From contig NZ_JAAGLU010000018.1 of the NCBI RefSeq assembly GCF_010550245.1, positions 124,001 through 188,000 of the forward strand: a stretch of 64,000 nucleotides of DNA, read 5' to 3'. The first letter of the stretch is position 1. Every line of letters begins with the position of its first letter. The DNA is from Streptomyces sp. SID12501. Lineage in GTDB: Bacteria > Actinomycetota > Actinomycetes > Streptomycetales > Streptomycetaceae. Below, piece by piece: positions 43,990 to 53,401 of this stretch. Position numbers and translations under genes: made by a program. The notes under the pieces were generated by a model. That model had not been told where the DNA came from. It saw only the letters and a list, made by a program, of their open reading frames with translations, and did not search any database.

Positions 43990-44312
43990 TGACCGTCACG
44001 CTCGAGCCGGTCCTGGGTCTGGGCCTGGGCCTGGGCCTGGGCCTGGGTGGCGATGACGGCGGTCTGGACGCGCCGCTGCACTCCGAGTTTCGTCAGCAGC
44101 CGGGAGACGTGGTTCTTCACCGTCTTCTCCGCGTGGGAGAGCCGCCGGTCGATCCGACGATTGGTCAGTCCCTCACCGATCAGGGCCAGGATCTTCCGCT
44201 CCCGGTCGGTCAGGCCCGGCAGTACCTCCGGTTGCTCCTGCGGCTGCCGGCCCTCGCGGAGGCGGGTCATCAGCTTGGTGGTGGCGCTCGGGCCGAGCAG
44301 GGACTGAAACAC
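43990..44312 (-). pseudogene. Truncated DevR-type response regulator (LuxR HTH only)
   Basis: Encodes a linker (FQSLLGPSATTKLMTRLREG) and an intact LuxR helix-turn-helix (GLTDRERKILALIGEGLTNR...KTVKNHVSRLLTKLGVQRR). The receiver domain that should precede it is missing. The sequence style is that of DevR/DosR regulators. Downstream, the frame runs into a hexamer repeat (QAQAQAQ) and loses similarity. A functional HTH-only product cannot be excluded. Confidence 0.6.
44013..44048 (+). repeat. Hexamer tandem repeat, six CTGGGC/T units
   Basis: Six consecutive CTGGG(T/C) units inside the truncated regulator, encoding alternating Gln-Ala on the minus strand. Confidence 0.9.
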
Positions 44313-44333
44313 GCACCAGGGTCTGCTCCGGGT

Positions 44334-44380
44334 CCGGTCGGCCCTGGGCCCGACCGGAACCAGGGGCCGAACGGCCCTGG
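44334..44380. promoter_or_regulatory. Paired palindromes including GGGCC-type copy 2
   Basis: CCGGTCGG (44334-44341) mirrors CCGACCGG (44350-44357). Right after it, a 21-bp near-perfect palindrome (44360-44380) is centred on the GGGCCGAACGGCCC core. They lie about 170-220 bp upstream of the first split-barrel gene and beside the truncated regulator's 5' end. Confidence 0.5.
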
Positions 44381-44551
44381 CGCGCGGATCGCGGGCGCCG
44401 TTCCAATGGCCTGATCGCCCTGCCCTTGGCCGCGTCGGACAGCGTCCGGCAAGCCACGGCAGGACCGCAGCCGCCCACGTCCTCGAAGGGACCCGAAGAC
44501 GCCGTACCGGAGAGCCGAAGAGTGAGTGCCGAATCCATACGGAGTCCTGCC

Positions 44552-45007
44552 ATGCGCCCCGACCACACCCGGCCGAGCCAGGTCGGCCCCCGCCAGAGCA
44601 TCGGGCTCGACGACACCGAGGCGCTGCGGCTGCTGGGCACCGTGTCCCTGGGCAGGATCGTCTTCACCCGGCACGCGTTGCCGTCCATCCGCCCGGTCAA
44701 CCATGTGCTGGTCGACGGCGACATCGTCATCCGCACCCACGAGGGCGCGGCCCTGACCTCCCGCACCCGCGTAGCCGGCAGTCGCGGCGTCGTCGTCGCC
44801 TACGAGGCCGACGCCATCGATCCGGACACACACCTCGGCTGGAGCGTGGTGGTCACCGGCTACGCCCACCTGGTGACCGACCCGGCCGAACTCGCCTGTT
44901 ATCAGACCCTGTTGCACCCCTGGGTACAACAGGCGACGGATCACGCGGTCCGCATTCACCCCGATCTGGTCACCGGAATCCGACTCACCGCGGTGGAGCC
45001 GCCGTGA
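44552..45007 (+). CDS. FMN-binding split-barrel (pyridoxamine 5'-phosphate oxidase-like) protein
   Basis: A 151-residue flavin-binding protein. TEALRLLGTVSLGRIVFTRHALPSIRPVNHVL is the family start, and GWSVVVTGYAHLVTDPAE the central strands. In actinobacteria such proteins are typical members of hypoxia/nitric-oxide (DevR) regulons. The ATG at 44552 is supported by CGGAG seven bases upstream; a longer version is possible but unconserved. Confidence 0.86.
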   Translation: MRPDHTRPSQVGPRQSIGLDDTEALRLLGTVSLGRIVFTRHALPSIRPVNHVLVDGDIVIRTHEGAALTSRTRVAGSRGVVVAYEADAIDPDTHLGWSVVVTGYAHLVTDPAELACYQTLLHPWVQQATDHAVRIHPDLVTGIRLTAVEPP

Positions 45008-45130
45008 GGCTCCCGGGTGAGCCGTCCGGGCCACGGTGACGTACGGCGACATGCGCGGGCCGCAGGCGCTGCGCCCACCGGCCCCGGTCAGGGCGCGGGT
45101 CGCGCCTTCGACCGGGTTCCGTCGGAGCCG

Positions 45131-45571
45131 TCAGGACGAGAGGTCGACGCCGTACATGGTCCGTCCGCCGATGAGTTCCCGTCCGGTCACCAGCTCGGGC
45201 TCGATGCGGACGAAGACCTCATCGAGCGAGGGCGCCCAGGAACTCGGGCCGGTCCGGATCAGCCGCTCGTGCTCGGCGGGGTCGGTCACCACGGCGGCTG
45301 AGCCGGTGACGACGACGCTCCAGCCGGAGTGGGTGACCGCGTCGACCTCGTCGGCCTCGAAGGCGACCACCGTCCCGTCGATCGCGAACACCAGTTCCGA
45401 GTCCGCAGAGGTGCGCAGCAGCACCGCGTCGTCGTGGTCCAGGCCGAAGTTGACCGGGAGGACCGCCGGCAGGGCGTGGCGTGTGTGGACGATGCGGCCG
45501 ACAGGTGTCCTGGCCAGCAGGCGCAGGCACTCCTGCCTTTCGAGTTCGCGGAATCCGTCGTTGGGATACAT
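45131..45571 (-). CDS. FMN-binding split-barrel (pyridoxamine 5'-phosphate oxidase-like) protein
   Basis: A 146-residue paralogue of the preceding protein, sharing the LLARTPVGRIVHTRHALPAVLPVNF and GWSVVVTGSAAVVTDPAE segments. Convergent with it. Ribosome site weak at the ATG chosen. Two GGG-type palindrome-like elements lie 40-80 bp upstream, near 45613 and 45651. Confidence 0.85.
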   Translation of the reverse strand: MYPNDGFRELERQECLRLLARTPVGRIVHTRHALPAVLPVNFGLDHDDAVLLRTSADSELVFAIDGTVVAFEADEVDAVTHSGWSVVVTGSAAVVTDPAEHERLIRTGPSSWAPSLDEVFVRIEPELVTGRELIGGRTMYGVDLSS

Positions 45572-45999
45572 CAGCCAGTCCGTCTCTCGCCTGGTGCGGC
45601 GGTCTTGCGGGAAGGGTCCATCGTGCGCCGGGCGGGAACCGGGGGGTGAGGGGCCATCGGTCCCGGTCACGCCGGAGAACGGCCCCCGCCCCAGGGCCTG
45701 CGGTACGCCTGCTCGGCGGGCCCGCACGTGTTGCCGGAATCCGTCACAGCCGGGGGGTGTCCCCGCGCCGGCACGCTCCGGAGGTGCACGCCCGCCTGCC
45801 GGAGTCCCGTCGTCGTCCCCGGCGCGGCGGACCGACCCGACGGCACGGCGCGGCCCACTCGGACGCCGTCCGGCAGCGGGTGCACGGGGTGCGGGGTGCG
45901 CGGTTCGTCGCCGGTCAGTACGGTGCTGCTGTCCTGGTGTTCGCCCGGGCATCGTGACTCCCCGAGTCATCGACGTGGGTCCCGGACGGTGGAGGCTGC
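45572..45999. promoter_or_regulatory. Upstream region of split-barrel gene and ppk2
   Basis: 428 bp without a convincing gene. GGGCCATCGGTCCC (45651-45664) is a near-palindrome like those at 43866 and 44363. GGGTCCATCG at 45613 is weaker. The remainder shows no clear feature. Confidence 0.45.
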
Positions 46000-46803
46000 A
46001 TGGCCGGCAAGAAGACGACGACGCTGCCGCGCAAGGTGTACGAGCCGGAGCTGCTGCGCCTGCAGACGGAGCTGGTGAAGCTGCAGGAGTGGGTACGTGC
46101 GGAGGGCGCCCGGCTGGTGGTCGTGTTCGAGGGCCGGGACGCGGCGGGCAAGGGCGGAACCATCAAGCGTGTCGCGGAACACCTCAATCCTCGGGTGGCC
46201 CGGATCGCGGCGCTGCCGAAGCCGACCGAGCGGGAGCGCACGCAGTGGTACTTCCAGCGGTACGTCGAGCAGCTGCCGGCGGCCGGGGAGATCGTGCTGT
46301 TCGACCGCAGTTGGTACAACCGGGCGGGCGTCGAGCATGTGATGGGCTTCTGCACGAAGGAGGAGCACCAGCTGTTTCTCCGGCAGTGCCCGGTCTTCGA
46401 GCGGATGCTGACCGAGGCGGGCGTTCTGCTGCGCAAGTACTGGTTCTCGGTGAGCGACGCCGTGCAGCAGGAGCGGTTCCGCCAGCGCCTCGACGACCCG
46501 ACCCGGCGCTGGAAGCTCTCGCCGATGGACCTGGAGTCGATCACCCGCTGGGAGGCGTACTCCCGGGCCAAGGACGAGATGCTGGTCCACACCGACATCT
46601 CCGAGGCCCCCTGGTACGTCGTCGAGAGCGACGACAAGCGCCGGGCGCGGCTGAACATGATCGCCCACCTGTTGAGCACTCTCCCCTACCACGAGGTCCC
46701 GCCGCCGGTGCTGGAGCTGCCGCACCGGCCGCCGTCGACCGGGTACGTGCGTCCGCCGCGTGATCTGCAGACGTACGTCCCCGATCACACGGCGGACCTC
46801 TGA
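46000..46803 (+). CDS. ppk2: Polyphosphate kinase 2 (PPK2)
   Basis: A 267-residue PPK2. Walker A FEGRDAAGKGGTIK (about 44-57), the lid/basic segment, Walker B FDRSWYNRAGVE and the ARxxKDEM-type C-terminal Arg/Lys residues are present. It transfers phosphate between polyphosphate and nucleotides. GGAGG lies five bases before the ATG. PPK2 next to split-barrel proteins and SulP is a frequent stress-regulon arrangement in actinobacteria. Confidence 0.93.
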   Translation: MAGKKTTTLPRKVYEPELLRLQTELVKLQEWVRAEGARLVVVFEGRDAAGKGGTIKRVAEHLNPRVARIAALPKPTERERTQWYFQRYVEQLPAAGEIVLFDRSWYNRAGVEHVMGFCTKEEHQLFLRQCPVFERMLTEAGVLLRKYWFSVSDAVQQERFRQRLDDPTRRWKLSPMDLESITRWEAYSRAKDEMLVHTDISEAPWYVVESDDKRRARLNMIAHLLSTLPYHEVPPPVLELPHRPPSTGYVRPPRDLQTYVPDHTADL

Positions 46804-46927
46804 ACCCGTGCACGCCGGTCGAGTGCCGCGCGGGCGCACCAGCACGGGGGGCGGTGGTCTCGTGCGCGGAGCACCGCAAGGCGCCGTCCGTCCGTGGATC
46901 ATGAGGTGATACGACAGAAGGAGGCCC

Positions 46928-48649
46928 ATGTCCCAGAGCTCGGGCAGACCCGTTCCCTTGTGGCACCGTCTGACGCCGGGGCTCCATGCGCTCCTCGGCT
47001 ACCGGCGTGCCTGGCTGCGCGGGGATCTGCTGGCCGGGGTGACGGTGGCCGCGTATCTCGTGCCGCAGGTGATGGCGTACGCGGGTGTGGCCGGTCTGCC
47101 GCCGGTCGCCGGTCTGTGGGCGATCCTGCCGGCGCTCGCCCTGTACGCCCTGTTCGGGTCCTCGCGTCTGCTGTCGGTCGGGCCCGAGTCGACGACCGCG
47201 CTGATGACGGCGACCGTGGTCGGCCCGCTGGCCGCCGGTGATCCGGGCCGCTACGTCACACTGGCCGCCACCCTGGCGGTCACGGTCGGGCTGCTGTGTG
47301 TCGTGGCCTGGGCGGTGCGGCTGGGCTTCGTCGCGGACCTGCTGTCCCGGCCGGTCCTGGTCGGTTACCTGGCGGGCGTGGCACTGATCATGATCGTGGA
47401 CCAGTTGCCGAAGCTCACCGGCGTCAGCACCACGGGCTCCGCCTTCTTCCCCCAACTGTGGTCGTTCGTACGGCATTTGTCGCAGATCCACCTGCCCACG
47501 CTGCTGTTCGCCGTGATCCTGCTCGCCTTCGTCCTCGCCGTTGCCCGCTTCTTCCCCGCCGTGCCCGGCCCTCTGCTGGCCGTGGTCCTCGCCACGACGG
47601 CCGTGGCCGTCCTCGGCCTCGACGACCACCACGGGATCAGGGTGATCGGCGAGGTCCCGGCGGGCCTGCCCGGCCTGGCCGCCCCCGACCTGGCCGAGCT
47701 GCCCCGTCTCGTGCTGCCCGCCCTGGGTGTCCTCCTCGTCGGTTACACCGACTTCATCCTCACCGCGCGTGCCTTCACCGGCCGCACCGCCGCCGACGAC
47801 GACGGCCCCGGGCACGACGCCAACCAGGAACTGCTCGCCCTGGGCGCGGCCAACCTCGGCGCCGGGGCGGTGCACGGTTTCCCGGTCAGCAGCAGCGCCA
47901 GCCGCACCGCGCTCGCCTCCTCGGCGGGCGCCCGTTCCCAGGCGTACTCCCTGGTCGCCGCCGCGGTCGTCCTCGCCGTCCTGCTGTTCCTGAGTCCCCT
48001 GCTGACCCGGACGCCCTCGGTCGTGCTCGGCGCGCTCGTCGTCTACGCCGCCCTGCGCATGATCGACCTGGCGGGCTTCCGGCGGCTGGCGTCCTTCCGC
48101 CGCCGTGAGCTGCTGCTGGCACTCGGCTGCCTGGCCGGCGTCCTGGCCCTGGACATCCTGTACGGGGTGCTGGTCGCCGTCGGTCTGTCGGTGGCCGAGC
48201 TGCTGACCCGGGTCGCGCGCCCGCACGACGCGATCGAGGGGGTGGTGCCCGGGGTGGCCGGTATGCACGACGTGGACGACTATCCGCAGGCCCGTACGAT
48301 CCCCGGGCTGGTGGTCTACCGCTACGACTCGCCCCTCTTCTTCGCCAACGCGGACAACTTCCACCGCCGGGCCCTGGCCGCCGTGGACGAACAGGAAGAC
48401 CCGGTGCACTGGTTCGTCCTCAACGCCGAGGCCAATGTGGAGGTCGACATCACCGCCCTGGACGCCGTCGACGCGCTGCGTCTCGAACTGACCCGCCGGG
48501 GCATCGTCTTCGCCCTCGCCCGCGTCAAACAGGACCTCCGTCATGATCTGGACGCGTACGGCCTGACGGAGTCCGTCGGCACCGGCCTCGTCTTCCCCAC
48601 CCTGCCGACAGCCGTGGCCGCGTACCGCGAGTGGGAACAGACCCAGTAG
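46928..48649 (+). CDS. SulP family anion transporter with STAS domain
   Basis: A 573-residue membrane protein with 10-12 hydrophobic helices over residues 20-425. Family signatures include GVTVAAYLVPQVMAYAGVAGLPPVAGLWA near the N-terminus and SSSASRTALASSAGARSQ in the middle. The C-terminal STAS domain is about 440-560. Transports sulfate, bicarbonate or another anion. GGAGG lies in a good position before the ATG. Its pairing with a carbonic anhydrase about 8 kb away is not an operon. Confidence 0.92.
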   Translation: MSQSSGRPVPLWHRLTPGLHALLGYRRAWLRGDLLAGVTVAAYLVPQVMAYAGVAGLPPVAGLWAILPALALYALFGSSRLLSVGPESTTALMTATVVGPLAAGDPGRYVTLAATLAVTVGLLCVVAWAVRLGFVADLLSRPVLVGYLAGVALIMIVDQLPKLTGVSTTGSAFFPQLWSFVRHLSQIHLPTLLFAVILLAFVLAVARFFPAVPGPLLAVVLATTAVAVLGLDDHHGIRVIGEVPAGLPGLAAPDLAELPRLVLPALGVLLVGYTDFILTARAFTGRTAADDDGPGHDANQELLALGAANLGAGAVHGFPVSSSASRTALASSAGARSQAYSLVAAAVVLAVLLFLSPLLTRTPSVVLGALVVYAALRMIDLAGFRRLASFRRRELLLALGCLAGVLALDILYGVLVAVGLSVAELLTRVARPHDAIEGVVPGVAGMHDVDDYPQARTIPGLVVYRYDSPLFFANADNFHRRALAAVDEQEDPVHWFVLNAEANVEVDITALDAVDALRLELTRRGIVFALARVKQDLRHDLDAYGLTESVGTGLVFPTLPTAVAAYREWEQTQ

Positions 48650-48715
48650 GCCGCGAGTCCCCCCGGCCGTACGTCGCCGCCAGCCGCGTCAGGAAACCAC
48701 CGGCCTCCCGCTGCA

Positions 48716-50485
48716 TCAGTCCTGGGCGGGCAGCACGCTCGTCACCCTGCCCCGGGTGTCCGCCTCCAGATAGCCGCTCCCGTAGCCGTCAGACAGGTAG
48801 ACCGCCATTCCGGCCGACGTGTCGAAGGTGTCGTTGGGCATCCTGACCACCAGGTAGCGGTTTTCCGGATCGTCGACGTTCAGCTTCTTGTCCGCCTCCT
48901 TCAGGAGCGCGGGAACCTTGTCCCAGTCGAAGCCGTCGAGACCGATCGGCTGGTCACCGCCGGCCAGGGAACCGCTGATGATGTCCTTCTCCACGCCCTC
49001 GCCCGGGCGGTAGGTGTAGGAGTCGTACTTGGTGTTGCTGCCGTTGACCATCAGGTCGGCGATGGCGTAGTCCTCGTACACGGTGAAGTCGCCGAACCTG
49101 TTCCGGCCGGTCTCCTTCTCGAACGCCCTGATGGCGGTGCGGATGCCGGCCGGGGTGAGCAGCGCGGTGGTCCGGGCCTCCTCGGACTGCTGGGCTGCCG
49201 GGGTGGTCGTGGTCCGCGACACCGTCGGCTGCGGGCTCGGGGTGGACGTCGAGGCGCCCGCGCCCGCGTCGCCCGAACTGCCTCCGAGAGGCAGCAGCCA
49301 CCACACGAGGACAGCGGCGAGCGAGGTTCCCGAGACGCCCCACAGGACCCTCGGGCGAAGGGCGCGTCGGCGGGCCGCCGGTACTGGAGCGGTCATCGGC
49401 TGGAGCGTGATCGGCCCGGGGAGGACCGGCGGCGGCCCGAACCCGGCCGGAACGGCCGCAGGCACCGCACCGGCAGCGGCGGGGAGACCGGGAGTGGTGG
49501 GCGCGACAGGAGCCCCGCCGGACGCGACGAACCCGGCGGGCGCGACATGGGTACGCGGATCCGAAGGTGCCGTGGGGGCGGACGGCGGACCCAGCGGGTA
49601 GGAGGTGGGCGTGTTCCATGACGCAGTCGAGTGGTCCGGAGCCGATTCGATCTCGGCCAGCTTCCGGTCCAGCATCGCGGCGGACGGCCGCGCCGCAGGG
49701 TCCCGCACGAGGACGCTCATCAGGACGTCGCCGAGTGCGTCGGCCCGCACCGGCGGCGGCACGTCGTCGTGGAGGACCGCGGCGAGGGTGGCCAGGGTGG
49801 TGCCCCGGCGCAGCGGGTGGTGGCCTTCCACGGCGGTGTACAGCATCATCGCCAGCGACCACAGGTCGGAGGCGGCGCCGCCCTCGTGCCCCGAGATGCG
49901 CTCGGGTGCCATGAAGTCGGCCGTGCCGATGACGGAGCCCGTGGCGGTGAGGCCGGTCGCCTCGCGGATCGCGGCGATGCCGAAGTCGGTGAGCACCGGC
50001 CGGCCGTCCGGCCGTAGGAGTACGTTGGCGGGCTTGACGTCCCGGTGCTCGATACCGGCGTCGTGCGCCGCGGTCAGCGCGGCCAGCACTCCCCGGCCGG
50101 TCCGCGCCGCCTCGGGCGGCGTCATCGGCGCCCGGTCCAGCCGGTCGGCCAGCGAGCCGCCACTGACCAGCTCCATCACGATCCACGGGTAGGTGCCCTC
50201 ACCACCGTCGACGATGTGATGGATGGTGACGACGTTCGGATGGTCGATCCGGGCAAGAGCCCTGGCCTCGCGCAGCACCCGCTCGCGCAGCATGCGCGCG
50301 CCCTCGGGGTCGTACTCGGCGAGGTCCCGGTCGGGCGGGCGGACCTCCTTGACCGCCACCAGCCTGTGGAGCACCACGTCCCTGGCCCGCCAGACGGTGC
50401 CCATCCCGCCACCGCCGAGACGGGCCTCCAGCTCGAAGCGCCCGTCGACAACCCGCCGCCCGGTGCCTCTGTCTGCCTCACTCAT
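48716..50485 (-). CDS. Ser/Thr protein kinase with transmembrane and extracytoplasmic domain
   Basis: A 589-residue PASTA-less Pkn-type kinase. Kinase domain about 16-275: GGGGMGTVWRARD (glycine loop), VAVKEV (Lys), HRDVKPANVLL (catalytic loop) and DFGIA. Then a Pro/Ala-rich linker, one hydrophobic helix (about 379-396, VLWGVSGTSLAAVLVWWLLP) and a Thr/Ser-rich outside region ending in a roughly 150-residue folded domain. The ATG at 50485 has no strong ribosome site, and an upstream start would add about 17 residues. Confidence 0.9.
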   Translation of the reverse strand: MSEADRGTGRRVVDGRFELEARLGGGGMGTVWRARDVVLHRLVAVKEVRPPDRDLAEYDPEGARMLRERVLREARALARIDHPNVVTIHHIVDGGEGTYPWIVMELVSGGSLADRLDRAPMTPPEAARTGRGVLAALTAAHDAGIEHRDVKPANVLLRPDGRPVLTDFGIAAIREATGLTATGSVIGTADFMAPERISGHEGGAASDLWSLAMMLYTAVEGHHPLRRGTTLATLAAVLHDDVPPPVRADALGDVLMSVLVRDPAARPSAAMLDRKLAEIESAPDHSTASWNTPTSYPLGPPSAPTAPSDPRTHVAPAGFVASGGAPVAPTTPGLPAAAGAVPAAVPAGFGPPPVLPGPITLQPMTAPVPAARRRALRPRVLWGVSGTSLAAVLVWWLLPLGGSSGDAGAGASTSTPSPQPTVSRTTTTPAAQQSEEARTTALLTPAGIRTAIRAFEKETGRNRFGDFTVYEDYAIADLMVNGSNTKYDSYTYRPGEGVEKDIISGSLAGGDQPIGLDGFDWDKVPALLKEADKKLNVDDPENRYLVVRMPNDTFDTSAGMAVYLSDGYGSGYLEADTRGRVTSVLPAQD

Positions 50486-50656
50486 GCACGGGAGCCTAAA
50501 CGCCGCCACCGACACCGTTCGAACGGTGTCCACCATCAGCTACGGCAGATCACGGAGAGCCGGTGATCAACTGCCTTACGGACAGGCGCGGTTGGGCCCT
50601 TGACGGTGGGTTGAAGCCTGCTCGCCCAGGTCCGTGCCACCGTCACGGCCGGCACT

Positions 50657-51532
50657 TCAGCTGATGCGCGTTCCCGCGCCACCGACCCTGACACGCGGGT
50701 CACCCGCGCGCAGTGTCACCGTGAGTTCGCCGGGGCGGCCCAGGTCCTCGCCCTGATGCAGGGTGAGGACGGTGTCCTCGGGGACCAGGCCGAGTTCACG
50801 GACGTACGCCCCGAACGCGGCGGCTGCCGCGCCGGTCGCCAGATCCTCGACGACGCCGCCGACGGGGAACGGATCACGGACGTGGAAGACCGTGGCCGAC
50901 TCCCGCCACACCAACTGGACCGTGGTCAGGTCCAGGCGCTGCATCAGTGCGTCGAGGCGCTCGAAGTCGTACGCGAGATCCGCGAGGCGGGTGCGCGTCG
51001 CCGCCGCGAGAACGAGATGGCGGGCGCCCGCGAAGGCGATGCGGGGCGGGAAGGCCGGGTCGAGATCGGCGACCGGCCAGTCGAGCGCGGCCAGTGCCTC
51101 TGTGAGATCGGCGTCGGTGATCTCCTCGATCTTCGGCTCGACGCTGGTGAGCGTGGCGCGGAGCGTCCCGCCCTCCTCGGCCACCACCACCGGCACGATG
51201 CCGGCGCGCGTCGCGAACACCAGCTCACCGGGGCCCCAGCGCTCGGCGAGGGCGACGGCGGTCGCGACGGTCGCGTGCCCGCAGAACGGCACCTCGGCCC
51301 TGGGGCTGAAGTAGCGGATGCTGTACGCCCTGCTCTCCTGGCCGCCCAGGCCCGCCGGGGGCGCGGTGAGGAACGCGGACTCCGAGTATCCGAGGTCGGC
51401 GGCGATGGCCAGCATGTCGCTGTCGTCAAGGGCGGTGGCGTCCAGCACAACGCCGGCGGGGTTTCCGCCGTCGGGAGAGGTGGAGAAGGCGGTGTAACGC
51501 AGCACCTCGGGCCTCGGCGTGTTCGTCGTCAT
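50657..51532 (-). CDS. PhzF family epimerase/isomerase
   Basis: A 291-residue DAP-epimerase-fold protein. YTAFSTSPDGGNPAGVVLD carries the catalytic loop, PFCGHATVA the conserved Glu/Gly-His region, and the C-terminal ATGAAAAAFG loop is modified from the usual PCTGSA-type sequence. Usually a single-gene metabolic enzyme of uncertain substrate. Start at the ATG after a short upstream stretch. Confidence 0.88.
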   Translation of the reverse strand: MTTNTPRPEVLRYTAFSTSPDGGNPAGVVLDATALDDSDMLAIAADLGYSESAFLTAPPAGLGGQESRAYSIRYFSPRAEVPFCGHATVATAVALAERWGPGELVFATRAGIVPVVVAEEGGTLRATLTSVEPKIEEITDADLTEALAALDWPVADLDPAFPPRIAFAGARHLVLAAATRTRLADLAYDFERLDALMQRLDLTTVQLVWRESATVFHVRDPFPVGGVVEDLATGAAAAAFGAYVRELGLVPEDTVLTLHQGEDLGRPGELTVTLRAGDPRVRVGGAGTRIS

Positions 51533-51608
51533 GCTCGCGGCAACACGGGACGGGGCCCTGGCTGTTCCCGGACACCCAGGACGCGGGGGACGCCGACGGC
51601 GTGTGCCG

Positions 51609-52208
51609 TCACACCGCTTCCGCGTCGAAGGCGACCTCGAGCTCACGCCTCAGCCGGTACAGCCCGCGCCGTGCGTGGCTCTTGACCGTGCCCAGCGGCC
51701 AGCCCGTGCGCTCGGCGATCTGGCTCTGGCTCAGGTCCTCGTAGAAGGCGAGCCGCAGCACCCGCTGCTGGGCCGAGGCCAGCTTGGCGAATTCGGCGCG
51801 CACCACCACCCGGTCCAGCGCCCCCTCGAACCGGTCGTCGGCGGGATCGGCGAGCACCGGCCAGGCGTCCACCGCGGCGACCAGCCGGCAGCGGCGGGTG
51901 CGCGCGGCGAGCGCGTCGGCGATCCGGTGCCGGGCGATGCCCACGATCCACCCGACGAGCGGACCGCGTTCCGGCCGGTAGCCCCGCCGACCGCACCACA
52001 CGCCGAGGAAGACCTGCTGGGTGACGTCCTCGGCCTCCTTCACGTCCCCCAGGGACCGCCAGGCCAGGGTATGCACCAGTGCCGACCAGCGCCGGTACAC
52101 GGCCGCCAGACATGCCTCGTCGCCCGCGAGGAATCCCCGGACCAGTTCCTCGTCGTCCGGCGACACGATGGGCGGGGCGACCGGAGCGGCACACTCGGAC
52201 ATGTTCAT
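51609..52208 (-). CDS. litS: ECF-type RNA polymerase sigma factor, LitS-like
   Basis: A 199-residue group IV sigma. Region 2 covers about 35-95 (DVKEAEDVTQQVFLGVWC), region 4 about 145-195 (LSQSQIAERTGWPLGTVKSHARRGLYRLR). AAGGAG precedes the ATG by eight bases. Divergent from the MerR-type photoreceptor-like regulator and close to a photolyase gene, matching the S. coelicolor light-response locus, where LitS drives carotenoid and photolyase genes. Assignment is by context and resemblance. Confidence 0.82.
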   Translation of the reverse strand: MNMSECAAPVAPPIVSPDDEELVRGFLAGDEACLAAVYRRWSALVHTLAWRSLGDVKEAEDVTQQVFLGVWCGRRGYRPERGPLVGWIVGIARHRIADALAARTRRCRLVAAVDAWPVLADPADDRFEGALDRVVVRAEFAKLASAQQRVLRLAFYEDLSQSQIAERTGWPLGTVKSHARRGLYRLRRELEVAFDAEAV

Positions 52209-52348
52209 GACGGTGACTCCTTGCACGGAACGGATCCGGCGCAGCGATCCGGCGTACGACGGTGCTGTCATCGTCCGATTCCGGGCGCCGGGCATCAACT
52301 CGCATCGATTATGCGTCGTATACCGGTCCGGGGTCGTAGAGTCGGCCC

Positions 52349-53374
52349 ATGGACGGCATTCCGGGCGACAGCACGGCGGCACGCTCGGGGGCGGCGCCCC
52401 AGGACGTCGCGACGAGTCTCACCACGGGCGCACTGGCCCGCAGGCTGGGCGTGTCACCCACGACGCTGCGCTCCTGGGACCACCGCTACGGCATCGGGCC
52501 CGCGATCCGCCCCGACGGCCGGCATCGCCGATGGGCTCCGCACGACGTGGCCGTACTGGAGACGATGTGCCGGCTCACGTCCACCGGTGTGCCGCCCGCG
52601 GAGGCGGCCCGCGCAGCGCGGGAGACGGCGGCCGGCGCCCCGGTCGAGGGCCGGGCGCCTGTCACCGCGCCGGAACCAGCACCCGGTCCCCGCTCCCGCG
52701 CGGCGGGCCCGCTCCCGCTGGGCGATGTGCGCCTGGAGTGCAGAGGGCTCGCCCGTGCCGCCGTACGGCTCGACGCGCCCGCCGTGGAGCAGCTGCTGGC
52801 CACGGCGGTCGGCACCCACGGTCTCGTGGTCGCCTGGCAGGAGGTGATGCTGCCGACGCTGCACGCCGTGGGCCGCAAATGGGCCTCGTCCGGAGACCGC
52901 TACGTCGAGGTGGAGCACCTCCTGTCCTGGCACGTCTCGACCACGCTGCGTCGCTACGCGCGCCCGGTGGCCGGATCCGTCGGCGCCTCGGCGCCCGGGC
53001 CCGTCGTCCTGGCCTGCATGCCCGATGAACAGCACACGCTGGCGCTGGAGGCGCTCCACGCCGGACTGGGCGAACGGGGCCTGCCCACCCGGATGTTCGG
53101 GTCCGCGGTCCCCGCGGAGGCACTGATCGCGGCAGTGGACCGGCTCGGCCCGGCGGCCGTCGTCCTGTGGGCGCAGGCACGCTCCACGGCGAGCCTGCCG
53201 CTGGCCCGGCGCGTCGCCCGCGCCCGGTGGGGTGTGAAGGGCGCCCGGCGCAGTCCCCTGGTGGTGCTGTGCGGCCCCGGCTGGCTCGGCCGGTCGGACC
53301 CCGGGATGCCCTGGCCCACGTCTTTGAAGGACGCCCTGGACATCCTGGAGTCCGTGTATTCGGAGGACCGGTGA
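52349..53374 (+). CDS. litR: MerR-family regulator with adenosylcobalamin-binding-like domain, LitR-like
   Basis: A 341-residue regulator. N-terminal MerR HTH (about 25-90, TGALARRLGVSPTTLRSWDHRYGI). The C-terminal half has the helical bundle and B12 domain of CarH/LitR: W...EVEHLLSWH in the bundle and DEQHTLALEAL carrying the probable cobalt-ligating His. The Trp-to-Glu/His spacing is one residue longer than in CarH. In light-responsive Streptomyces this protein represses litS in the dark. Its ATG is 140 bp from the divergent sigma start. Confidence 0.85.
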   Translation: MDGIPGDSTAARSGAAPQDVATSLTTGALARRLGVSPTTLRSWDHRYGIGPAIRPDGRHRRWAPHDVAVLETMCRLTSTGVPPAEAARAARETAAGAPVEGRAPVTAPEPAPGPRSRAAGPLPLGDVRLECRGLARAAVRLDAPAVEQLLATAVGTHGLVVAWQEVMLPTLHAVGRKWASSGDRYVEVEHLLSWHVSTTLRRYARPVAGSVGASAPGPVVLACMPDEQHTLALEALHAGLGERGLPTRMFGSAVPAEALIAAVDRLGPAAVVLWAQARSTASLPLARRVARARWGVKGARRSPLVVLCGPGWLGRSDPGMPWPTSLKDALDILESVYSEDR

Positions 53375-53401
53375 GGTCGCCTGCGGCGGTCGGGCGGCGG
53401 C

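Noticed and set aside
45667..45885. Small ORF between the second split-barrel gene and ppk2
   Set aside because: No coding-like third-position pattern or start signal seen; region is better explained as regulatory.
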